From CAJINA01 sp964636125 (GTDB lineage: Bacteria > Desulfobacterota > Desulfobacteria > Desulfobacterales > CAJINA01): a stretch of 64,000 nucleotides of DNA. Under the pieces are notes generated by a model. The model did no database searches, was not told the origin of the DNA, and worked only from the letters and a program-made list of their open reading frames with translations. Shown piece after piece: positions 33,553 to 41,253 of this stretch (the first letter of the stretch is position 1; every line of letters starts with the position of its first letter). The position numbers and the translations under genes are program-made. Where the stretch lies: the NCBI GenBank assembly GCA_964636125.1, contig CAZWPX010000008.1, forward strand, positions 42,588 through 106,587. The letters are read 5' to 3'.

Positions 33553-34755
33553 TTGGAAAGATCAATTATTCATATCAACGTTGCCGACTTCGCCGTGGCC
33601 GTGGAACGGGTCGTGGACAGCCGCCTGCGCGGCCGCCCGGTGGTGGTCGCCCCGGAAGGTGCCCTGCGGGCAGCCGTTTATGACATGAGCGAAGAAGCCT
33701 ACCAGGCCGGGGTCCGCAAGGACATGCCCCTGCCAAAAGCCCTGCGCCGCTGCCCCGATGCCGTTGTTCTGCCGCCGCATCCGGATCGCTACGAGCGCGC
33801 CATGTCCGGCCTGGTACGCTGTGCGCTGCCGTTTTCACCCCTGATAGAAGTCACCGATCACAAGGGGCACCTGTTTATCGATGCCACGGGCACCGGTCGG
33901 CTGTTCGGGCCGCCCCGGGACGTCGCCTGGCGCATTCGGCGCGCGGTTCGCACCGATCTGGGCATCCAGCCGATCTGGTCGGTCGCCCCCAACAAACTGG
34001 TGGCCAAAGTGGCCACCCGCACGGTAAAGCCCACGGGCGAATACATCGTGCGCCCCGGCGACGAGACCACCTTTCTCAAACCGCTGCCGGTTTTTCTGAT
34101 ACCGGGCATCGAGCCCGCGGATCTCGCCCGGCTCCGGGAGCTGAACCTGCTGCTGGCCGGGCAGGTATCACAGCTGGACCTGCCGCAGCTGGACATCCTC
34201 TTTGGCAACCGCAACCGCTCTGTTTACCGGGCCGTACGCGGTATCGATCCGTCTCCGGTGCTGCCCGTGGGACAAAAGCCCCCGGCCATCAGGAAAAATT
34301 ATGCCTTTGGAAACGACACCAACGACGTTGCCCGAATCCACGCTGTCCTATACACGCTGGTGGAACAGACCGGCGTTGAACTGCGCGAACAGAACCTGGC
34401 CGCCGGCCGGATCCGAATTGCCCTCGACTATTCCGACGGCATCCGGCTCTTTCGGCAGAAGCGGGTAAAGCCAGCAACCGCCCATGATCGCCGGCTCTTT
34501 ACCACGGCCCTGCAGGTGCTCAACCTGGCCTGGACACGCCGGATCCGCATCCGGCACCTGTGCCTGGTCTGCGACCGCCTGGGGTTTCCGCCGGCCCAGA
34601 TGTCCCTGTTCGCCGCGGAGCGTCGTAAAGACCGGGTGGATGCGGGGCTGGTAAAAGCACTGGACGGCATCCGCTCCCGCTTTGGAAAAGAAGCAATCAG
34701 GGTCGGGCGAACGCTGGGGGATAACGAAAAGTTTAAAGTGCCTAAAGTGAACTAA
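33553..34755 (+). CDS. imuB: ImuB-like Y-family protein, catalytically inactive
   Basis: Related to DinB, but the metal-binding acids are gone. The 'HVDMDAFFASVE' motif reads HINVADFAVAVE (first Asp to Asn), and the 'SxDE' motif region reads IEVTDHKGHLFIDATGTGR. Finger, thumb and little-finger parts follow (RTDLGIQPIWSVAPNKLVAK; LYTLVEQTGVELREQNLAAG). Near the end, QMSLF at about 349 fits the beta-clamp binding motif, as in ImuB. Homologues begin at IIHIN, codon 33565 (ATT), but no ATG, GTG or TTG is there. I give the nearest upstream TTG (33553); a true ATT start after GGAAAG is possible. It would tether DnaE2 to the clamp during mutagenic repair. The last residues (KVPKVN) are encoded by a repeat. 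Confidence 0.82.
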   Translation: MERSIIHINVADFAVAVERVVDSRLRGRPVVVAPEGALRAAVYDMSEEAYQAGVRKDMPLPKALRRCPDAVVLPPHPDRYERAMSGLVRCALPFSPLIEVTDHKGHLFIDATGTGRLFGPPRDVAWRIRRAVRTDLGIQPIWSVAPNKLVAKVATRTVKPTGEYIVRPGDETTFLKPLPVFLIPGIEPADLARLRELNLLLAGQVSQLDLPQLDILFGNRNRSVYRAVRGIDPSPVLPVGQKPPAIRKNYAFGNDTNDVARIHAVLYTLVEQTGVELREQNLAAGRIRIALDYSDGIRLFRQKRVKPATAHDRRLFTTALQVLNLAWTRRIRIRHLCLVCDRLGFPPAQMSLFAAERRKDRVDAGLVKALDGIRSRFGKEAIRVGRTLGDNEKFKVPKVN

Positions 34756-34913
34756 AGTGCCTGAAGTTCAGGAGTCGCTACGCTCCGCTGGTTTATGGAT
34801 ACCGGATCGAGTCCGGCATGACGAAAAGGTGGCCTATCGGACCCTTGGTTTTTATATAATTGGCAAAATTCCTTAACTTTAGATCACTTCAAACTATAGT
34901 TCACTTTAGGCAT
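34738..34913. repeat. Inverted-repeat element between imuB-like gene and dnaE2
   Basis: GTGCCTAAAGTGAACTAAAGT (34738-34758) and ACTATAGTTCACTTTAGGCA(T) (34893-34913) are inverted, 19 of 21 bases pairing. The left arm supplies the stop codon and last residues of the upstream gene. Inside is the second copy of the GGATACCGGATCGAGTCCGG palindrome (34797-34823). The right arm ends 16 bases before the dnaE2 ATG. Confidence 0.6.
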
Positions 34914-34929
34914 TCAAAAGGGTTTTCCT

Positions 34930-37929
34930 ATGATCCCTCTCACCGTACGTTCACACTACTCCCTCATGTGGGGGACGGCGTCCCCGCACCAAATCTGCAC
35001 GGCCGCACGAAAGTTGGGTTACCGCCGGCTGGCCCTCACCGATACAGACAACCTGTACGGCCTGTGGCCCTTTATCACCGCCTGCCGGCGGGCCGGGATT
35101 GACCCTATTATCGGGGCCGAGATCACGGAACCGAACACGTCCCAACGGGCCGTCTGCCTGGTGGAGAATGACACCGGTTATCGAAACCTGTGCCAGTTGA
35201 TCACCCGGCGGCATTGTGCAAAACCATTTCGCCTGGACCGGGCCCTGGAGGGCCTGGCCGCCGGCCTGGTCATTTTGACCGTTTCCGCAAAATTGCTGAC
35301 ATCCCTGCATGCGGCTGGTGCCACCGTGGCGGCCGCACTGCCCCGCCGCCCTTCCGGACAGGGGTTGCGCCTTAAGCAGCTGGCCCGGAAAACCGGTATC
35401 CCGGCCGTCGCGACCCCGGGCAGCTTCTTTACAACCCCGGAAGATTTCAAAATACACCGGATCCTGCGGGCCATAGATCTGAACACGTCCCTCTCCCGGC
35501 TGCCGGCCAGCGCGGCGGCCCCGCCGGAGGCCTGGCTGGCGCCTGCCAAAACGTATAAACGCCGTTTTGATGTCTGGCCGGAAGCGATCCGGACCTCCCA
35601 TCATCTGGCTGAACGGCTGATGTTTTCCGGCCCGGATCGCTCCCTGGTACTGCCGCCCTGGTCGGATCAGGACGGTAAAACTGCGGCGGAAAGACTTAAA
35701 CACGACGCGTATGCAGGCGCCCGTAAGCGTTACGGGAACGACCTGCCGGAGACCGTGGTGGAACGACTGGAGCACGAACTGGCCGTGATCGAACGCATGG
35801 CTTTCTCATCTTATTTCCTGGTGGTAAGGGATATCGTGTCCCTGAGCCCGCGCATCTGCGGCCGGGGCAGCGGGGCTGCCTCGCTGGTGGCTTACTGCCT
35901 GCAGATCACCAATGTCTGCCCGGTCCGGCACAACCTCTATTTTGAACGCTTTCTCAACCCCGGCCGAACCGACCCGCCGGACATTGATGTGGACTTTGCC
36001 TGGGATGAAAGAGACGCCGTAATAGAAACCGTCCTGTCACGCTACCGGGGCCAGGCGGCCATGGTCTGCAATCACGTGGCCTTTCAGCCGCGCATGGCCA
36101 TCCGGGAAGTGGCCCGGGTCTGGGGTCTGACCGACCGGGAAATCGGCCAGGTTTCCAAACGGCTGCCATGGTTCTGGCACCGGGTAAAATCAAAAGACGG
36201 CCTGCTCGCACACATGCGCACCCTGCCGGTCTTCAAAGGCGTGGATTTCCCCCACCCCTGGCCTGACATCATCGCCGTGGCCCAGCAGATTATCGGCATA
36301 CCCCGCTACCTGTCCGTCCACCCCGGGGGCGTGGTGATTGCCCCTGACCGGATCGACAACCACGTCCCGGTTGAAAAAGCGCCCAAGGGGGTTCCCATCA
36401 TCCAGTGGGAAAAAGATGCCACCGAAGAAGCCGGCCTGGTCAAAATAGATCTGCTGGGAAACCGCAGCCTGGGGGTCATCCGGGATGCCGTCGCCAACCT
36501 GAAGCAAAACGGCACCGCCTTTGACGAACAGCGCTGGGATCCGGAGAACGACCCGGCCACCCAGGCTGCGGTAGCCGCGGGGAAAACCATGGGGTGTTTT
36601 TACATTGAAAGCCCTGCCACCCGGCTCCTGCAGCAAAAGGCCCGGGTGGGGGATTTCGAACACCTGGTGATACACAGCAGCATTATCCGCCCGGCTGCCA
36701 ACGAATTTATCCGTGAATACGTGCGTCGCCTGCACGGCGGGCAGTGGGACGCGATCCACCCCCTGCTTGGAGATGTTCTGGATGAAACCTACGGGATTAT
36801 GGTCTACCAGGAAGATGTGTCCCGGACAGCCACGGCCCTGGCAGGTTTTTCGGCCGCAGAAGCCGACGGCCTGCGCAAAATCATGTCTAAAAAGGACCCG
36901 GGGCGCAAGCTGGACGACTATAAAAAACAGTTTGTCATGGGCGCCCGGGCCAAAGGCGTCACCGGCCGGCAGAGTGATGCCGTCTGGCGCATGATGATGA
37001 GTTTTTCCGGCTACAGCTTCTGCAAGCCGCACAGCGCCAGCTACGCCCGGGTCTCTTTCCAGGCCGCCTACCTGAAGGCCCATTTTCCGGCCGAATTCAT
37101 GGCTGCGGTCATCAGCAACCAGGGCGGGTTTTACAGTCCTTTTGCCTATGTATCCGAAGCCCGGCGCATGGGCGTAACCATCTTGCCGCCGGACGTGAAC
37201 CGCAGTGCCATCCACTGGCGCGGCCACGAGAAAACCATGCGCGTGGGCTGGCTCTCCGTAAAACAGCTGGGTCGTAAAACCATGCGGCGGATGGTTGCGC
37301 TTCGACAGGTAAAACCGTTTCGCAATATCGAGGATTTTTTAAAGCGCGTCCGCCCGGACGAGCCCGAGGCCCGGGCCCTCATCCATGCCGGCGCCTGCGA
37401 CGCCCTGCACGCAGACCGCAGCCGCGCCACGCTGCTCTGGGATCTGGCCTGCTGGATAAAATCCCGGCAAAACCCCGCAAAACCCAAGGGGCTTTTCGAC
37501 CAGGCGGCACCCGTTGAGCGGCCCGCATTTCCGCAAGATGACCCCCGGGAAAACCTGCGTCGGGAATACGCGGTGCTTGGTTTTTTGTGCAGCCGTCACC
37601 CCATGGCGTTGTTTTCAAAAGCGGTACGCCGCCTGGGGGCCGTGAAAGCCCGGAACCTGCATCGTTTTGCCGGGCGTCGTATCACCATGGCCGGCCTGCT
37701 GATAACCGGCAAGGTGGTGCACACCAAAAAGGGGGTCCCCATGGAGTTTCTGACATTCGAAGATGAGACCGGCCTGGTGGAAACCACCTTTTTTCCCAAC
37801 GCCTACAACCGGTTTTGCGCACTGCTCAACCGCAGCCGGCCGTTTGTTCTCAAAGGCACGGTGGATGAAGATTTCGGTGCCTGCACCCTGACCGTTGACC
37901 AGGTGTCGCCACTTGCCTTTGGCCGCTAA
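34930..37929 (+). CDS. dnaE2: Error-prone DNA polymerase III alpha homologue (DnaE2/ImuC)
   Basis: 999 residues, the shorter DnaE2 size (replicative DnaE is about 1160). PHP domain at 1-210 starts PLTVRSHYSLMWGTASPHQ, with incomplete metal ligands. Catalytic acids of the C-family palm are present: PPDIDVDFAWDE near 346-357 (two Asp) and the third Asp in VKIDLLGNRSLGV near 505-517. Others are SVHPGGVVI, YGIMVYQEDV, GYSFCKPHSASYA, a helix-hairpin-helix region, and a C-terminal OB fold (ITMAGLLITGKVVHTKKGVP). It performs damage-induced mutagenic translesion synthesis with ImuB. As last gene of the lexA-headed cassette, induction by DNA damage is likely. Confidence 0.92.
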   Translation: MIPLTVRSHYSLMWGTASPHQICTAARKLGYRRLALTDTDNLYGLWPFITACRRAGIDPIIGAEITEPNTSQRAVCLVENDTGYRNLCQLITRRHCAKPFRLDRALEGLAAGLVILTVSAKLLTSLHAAGATVAAALPRRPSGQGLRLKQLARKTGIPAVATPGSFFTTPEDFKIHRILRAIDLNTSLSRLPASAAAPPEAWLAPAKTYKRRFDVWPEAIRTSHHLAERLMFSGPDRSLVLPPWSDQDGKTAAERLKHDAYAGARKRYGNDLPETVVERLEHELAVIERMAFSSYFLVVRDIVSLSPRICGRGSGAASLVAYCLQITNVCPVRHNLYFERFLNPGRTDPPDIDVDFAWDERDAVIETVLSRYRGQAAMVCNHVAFQPRMAIREVARVWGLTDREIGQVSKRLPWFWHRVKSKDGLLAHMRTLPVFKGVDFPHPWPDIIAVAQQIIGIPRYLSVHPGGVVIAPDRIDNHVPVEKAPKGVPIIQWEKDATEEAGLVKIDLLGNRSLGVIRDAVANLKQNGTAFDEQRWDPENDPATQAAVAAGKTMGCFYIESPATRLLQQKARVGDFEHLVIHSSIIRPAANEFIREYVRRLHGGQWDAIHPLLGDVLDETYGIMVYQEDVSRTATALAGFSAAEADGLRKIMSKKDPGRKLDDYKKQFVMGARAKGVTGRQSDAVWRMMMSFSGYSFCKPHSASYARVSFQAAYLKAHFPAEFMAAVISNQGGFYSPFAYVSEARRMGVTILPPDVNRSAIHWRGHEKTMRVGWLSVKQLGRKTMRRMVALRQVKPFRNIEDFLKRVRPDEPEARALIHAGACDALHADRSRATLLWDLACWIKSRQNPAKPKGLFDQAAPVERPAFPQDDPRENLRREYAVLGFLCSRHPMALFSKAVRRLGAVKARNLHRFAGRRITMAGLLITGKVVHTKKGVPMEFLTFEDETGLVETTFFPNAYNRFCALLNRSRPFVLKGTVDEDFGACTLTVDQVSPLAFGR

Positions 37930-37942
37930 ACCGGTGTCGACC

Positions 37943-38013
37943 TTACAGGCGAGGGTTGAGTTCTTCGCGCAGCCAGTCGGCAAACAGGTTGATTCCCACC
38001 GGATACAATGCGG
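37943..38013 (-). pseudogene. C-terminal scrap of dipeptide ABC permease (DppC/OppC-like)
   Basis: In a frame offset from the ATPase scrap upstream, the minus strand encodes ALYPVGINLFADWLREELNP then RL and a TAA. This is the standard C-terminus of DppC/OppC permeases (...GINLLGDWLRDxLNPRL). Nothing else of the permease remains, so a deletion fused it to the start of the ATP-binding gene. Confidence 0.55.
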
Positions 38014-38213
38014 CCCGGCGGGTCGGGTACAATTCGCATGATACTGGGTGCAGTCACTGATTTGCCGCAGCCGGACTCGCCGACAATACCCAGGGCCTCA
38101 CCGCTGTCCAGATGATAGGAAAGGCCGTCAACGGCTCGGGCGGTACCTTCAAAGGTAAAAAAATAGGTCTTGAGGTCGCGCACTTCCAGCAAATGGGTAT
38201 CCGGAGTCGTCAT
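37998..38213 (-). pseudogene. N-terminal fragment of dipeptide ABC ATPase (DppD/OppD-like)
   Basis: From ATG 38213, whose A is shared with the TGA stop of the M20 peptidase gene, about 70 residues are clearly DppD-like: LLEVRDLKTYFFTFEGTARA, Walker A GESGCGKSV, and IMRIVPDPPGRIVSGG. The signature motif, Walker B and all later parts are missing. The sequence changes family at the shared bases GCCGCATTGTATCCGG. A dead remnant of a dipeptide importer. Confidence 0.7.
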
Positions 38214-39307
38214 CAGCGCCCCTTGATGGTTGTAAAAAATGCGTCCAGGCAATTGTATACCTTTCCCAGGCTGGAAAGGACCACGTGCTCATCTGCGGCA
38301 TGCTGGGACATTTCGCCTTCCGCCCCCCAGACCGCTCCGGGGATCCCCCGTGCAGTCAGGTAGCGGGCATCCGAAGCCCCGTGCTCAAACCCGAGGCGGA
38401 CCCCCGGGATGCTGTCAACCAGCGAATCGAGGTAAGGCGAAGTCCCGCCGATAAACAAGGGCTCTTTTGTCATGACCGTCACTTCTGACGAAACCGCTGC
38501 TTCAATGGCCGCCACCATGGCCTCCGGGTCATCGTGTTCTGTATAGCGGATATCCAGCGTGGCGGTGGCGGCTCCCGGAACGATATTGACCGACCCATCA
38601 CCCACCTTGCAATTGCTCAAGACCATGGTTTTGTGCCAATGATCCTCGGATACATCTGCAAATTGCCGCTGGAGGGCCTGATAGTCCGCCACCAGAACGT
38701 CAAAGGCATTTTCCCCCAGCCAGGGACGGGCGGCATGGGCGGCCTTGCCCCGGGCAGTCAATTGCAGCTGTAGAATGCCCTTTTCTTTGGTGACAATTAT
38801 CGCGGGGTTCCCGCCATCCAGGGCCAGGCAATAATCAAGCTGGATATTCTCCAGGACAGCCAGAGCACCATTGGCACCCCCAACCTCTTCATCACCGTTC
38901 AGCAGCAGACCAAAACACATATCACCCTGGTTCCCGCCGGTCCGGCGCAGGCGCTCCAGATGGCTGTGAAAAAGAATCAGGGCCGTTGCCACTGCATATT
39001 TATCGTCGATGGTCCCGCGTCCATACAACCGCCCCGCCTCTTCCCGGGGGATGAACTGCGAGTCTGCCTGGGATTCCACCACATCGAAGTGGGCCATCAG
39101 TAGAATTTCGGTGGCCTGCGGCCGGGGCAGGACAGTAATGGCCGGAACGCCGCCAATGTCTGACCGCTGGTAGTCAATATCGCGGTGCTTGAGCCAGGCT
39201 TCTATGAAATCCGCACAACGTTTAATCTCTGCGGGTCGTGAGTGGGTGGAGGGAATTTGGACCAACTCTCCGGTGAGAGCGGCAATTTGTTGCTCGCGTT
39301 TCATCAT
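38213..39307 (-). CDS. M20-family metallopeptidase (ArgE/DapE/aminoacylase type)
   Basis: 364 residues. Metal-binding motifs of the M20 family are visible: LLMAHFDVVE near 69-78, YGRGTIDDKYAV near 94-105, and LLNGDEEVGGANG near 134-146 with the catalytic Glu pair. The dimerisation lid follows (ARGKAAHAARPWLGENAFD) and GFEHGASDARYL near 314-325. These cytosolic zinc enzymes cleave dipeptides or N-acyl amino acids. It is translationally coupled to the remains of a dipeptide ABC transporter, so it probably once hydrolysed imported peptides. It may be active even though its transporter is lost. Confidence 0.88.
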   Translation of the reverse strand: MMKREQQIAALTGELVQIPSTHSRPAEIKRCADFIEAWLKHRDIDYQRSDIGGVPAITVLPRPQATEILLMAHFDVVESQADSQFIPREEAGRLYGRGTIDDKYAVATALILFHSHLERLRRTGGNQGDMCFGLLLNGDEEVGGANGALAVLENIQLDYCLALDGGNPAIIVTKEKGILQLQLTARGKAAHAARPWLGENAFDVLVADYQALQRQFADVSEDHWHKTMVLSNCKVGDGSVNIVPGAATATLDIRYTEHDDPEAMVAAIEAAVSSEVTVMTKEPLFIGGTSPYLDSLVDSIPGVRLGFEHGASDARYLTARGIPGAVWGAEGEMSQHAADEHVVLSSLGKVYNCLDAFFTTIKGR

Positions 39308-39524
39308 GGGTTCAATCCTTGAAGCTTACCGTTTACTGAACTTGGGTCAAAGAGTGGTCCGATTCACATTAAGGTCGCTGCGAACTGCGTTGCTGGTGAG
39401 CATGTTAATAATCTCCTTAACGCAAATCTACAAAATAAAAAAGTGCTTTTGAAATATTCTGATTGTATAGTAGACTGTCAAACGGTTGTCATGACCAGAT
39501 GCTCCAACCGACAGGAAGACTGCA

Positions 39525-41246
39525 ATGCGCACTGCTACCCCACTTCAAAAATCGTGCTTTGGCCTGTTGGTGTTATGTGCCGGCCTGGTCTGGTTTGGGG
39601 GGCCGGCGGCGGCCGCCCCCCTTGAAACCGAGACCAACGTATTGGGAAAATGGGCTGATTTTTTCCAACCGTCGGTCCTCTCCCGCCAGGAGGCTCGGGA
39701 TGAACTCCAGTGGTTCGCCGTCGCTGCCCGTCCTTTTCGGGGTAAACGGATTCGCTCCACCGCTGAAGACATCAAGACCCATTTCTGGGAAAGGGATGTC
39801 CTGGCCGGAGCCTTTCATGAAATTACAGGCATCACGGTCAGCCATGACATCGTCGGCGAGGGTTCCATTGTGCAAAGAATCATGGAGCAAGTCGAAACCG
39901 GCAAAAATCTTTACGACATCTACGTCAATGACGCGGACCTGGTCGGCACCCATTTAAGAAGTCGGGCGGTTGTCAACTTGAGCAGCTATATGCAGTCCGG
40001 GGGCCGGGCCTATACAAACCCCGGTCTCGACCTGGACGATTTTCTTAACCTGGAGTTCGGCCAGGATTACGATGGCAACCAGCTCCAGATTCCCGACCAG
40101 CAATTTGCCAACTTGTACTGGTTTCGATACGACTGGTTTACCCGGCCGGATATTAAGAAAAAGTTCAAAAATGCCTACGGCTACGAGCTGGGGGTTCCCG
40201 TAAACTGGGCTGCCTACGAGGATATCGCCGCATTTTTTACGGGCATGACGATTGACGGCGTAAAAGTCTACGGACACCTTGATTACGGCAAGAAGTCCCC
40301 CTCTCTGGGGTGGCGCTTCACCGACGCATGGCTCTCCATTGCCGGGGTGGGCGACAAGGGGCTGCCCAATGGCCTCCCGGTGGATGAATGGGGCATTCGG
40401 GTGGCCGGCAAAACCCCGGTGGGTGCTTCGGTAACCCGCGGCGGGGCGTTGGACAGCCCGGCTGCCATCTATGCCCTGACCAAATATGTGCAGTGGCTGA
40501 AAGACTTCGCACCCCCCGAGGCCATTCACTGGCGCTGGGTAGATGCCGGCCCCAGGGCCGCCAGGGGTAATATTGCCCAGCGGATTTTTCAGTACATCAC
40601 CTGGCTTTCAGATGCGGATTTTCACCGCCCGGGCAGCCCGGTGGTGGACGCAAAAGGTCGGCCAAAGTGGCGCGTGGCGCCCACACCCCATGGCCGCTAC
40701 TGGGACCCGGGTATGAAAGTGGGCTACCAGGATGCCGGCAGCTGGACCATCCCCCGCAACGTCAAGGGCCAGAAACGGGCCATGGCCTGGCTGTGGGCGC
40801 AGTTCTGTATCTCCAAAACCGTGTCGCTGAAAAAGTTCCTGGTGGGCGGAACGCCGGTCAGAAAATCCACTGTCTTTTCTGAACATATCGATCCCATGAA
40901 ATATAAATGGGGCGGCCTGATCGATTTCTACCGCTCGCCGGAAGAAAAAAAATGGACTGACACCGGTCCCAACGTACCCCATTACCCGGCGCTGTCCGCT
41001 GTCTGGTGGCCCAACATTGCCAGGGCGATCAGCGGCAGCCAGTCCCCGGAACAGGCCATGCAGAACATTGCCGCCGCCCAGGACGCTCTCATGGGCAAAA
41101 TGCGTCTGGCCAAATATTCACCCAGGCTGAATCCGGAAAAAGGCAAAAGCTACTGGCTTAGCCAGCCCGGCTCTCCAAAACCATACAGACAGAGACCCAA
41201 ACCGGTCACCATTGCCTATGATGACCTGATCCGCCAGTGGCAGTGA
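39525..41246 (+). CDS. GlpV-like extracellular solute-binding protein (glycerol/polyol type)
   Basis: AGGAAG upstream of ATG 39525; signal peptide 1-30 (GLLVLCAGLVWFGGPAAAAP). 573 residues, far longer than ordinary binding proteins but normal for the GlpV type. Matches to that family as I recall them: FRGKRIRSTAEDIKTH, LAGAFHEITGITVSHDIVGE, NDADLVGTHLRSR, IPDQQFANLYWFRYDWF, GVPVNWAAYEDIAAFFTG, GWRFTDAWLSIAG and NGLPVDEWGIRV. In rhizobia and pseudomonads GlpV delivers glycerol to a GlpSTPQ ABC importer. No permease or ATPase gene is near here. The histidine kinase gene starts 7 bases after its stop, so it may present ligand to that sensor. Confidence 0.85.
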   Translation: MRTATPLQKSCFGLLVLCAGLVWFGGPAAAAPLETETNVLGKWADFFQPSVLSRQEARDELQWFAVAARPFRGKRIRSTAEDIKTHFWERDVLAGAFHEITGITVSHDIVGEGSIVQRIMEQVETGKNLYDIYVNDADLVGTHLRSRAVVNLSSYMQSGGRAYTNPGLDLDDFLNLEFGQDYDGNQLQIPDQQFANLYWFRYDWFTRPDIKKKFKNAYGYELGVPVNWAAYEDIAAFFTGMTIDGVKVYGHLDYGKKSPSLGWRFTDAWLSIAGVGDKGLPNGLPVDEWGIRVAGKTPVGASVTRGGALDSPAAIYALTKYVQWLKDFAPPEAIHWRWVDAGPRAARGNIAQRIFQYITWLSDADFHRPGSPVVDAKGRPKWRVAPTPHGRYWDPGMKVGYQDAGSWTIPRNVKGQKRAMAWLWAQFCISKTVSLKKFLVGGTPVRKSTVFSEHIDPMKYKWGGLIDFYRSPEEKKWTDTGPNVPHYPALSAVWWPNIARAISGSQSPEQAMQNIAAAQDALMGKMRLAKYSPRLNPEKGKSYWLSQPGSPKPYRQRPKPVTIAYDDLIRQWQ

Positions 41247-41253
41247 ACCGGGC

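Noticed and set aside
36190..37227. Antisense frame of 345 codons opposite dnaE2
   Set aside because: Shadow of a conserved polymerase gene.
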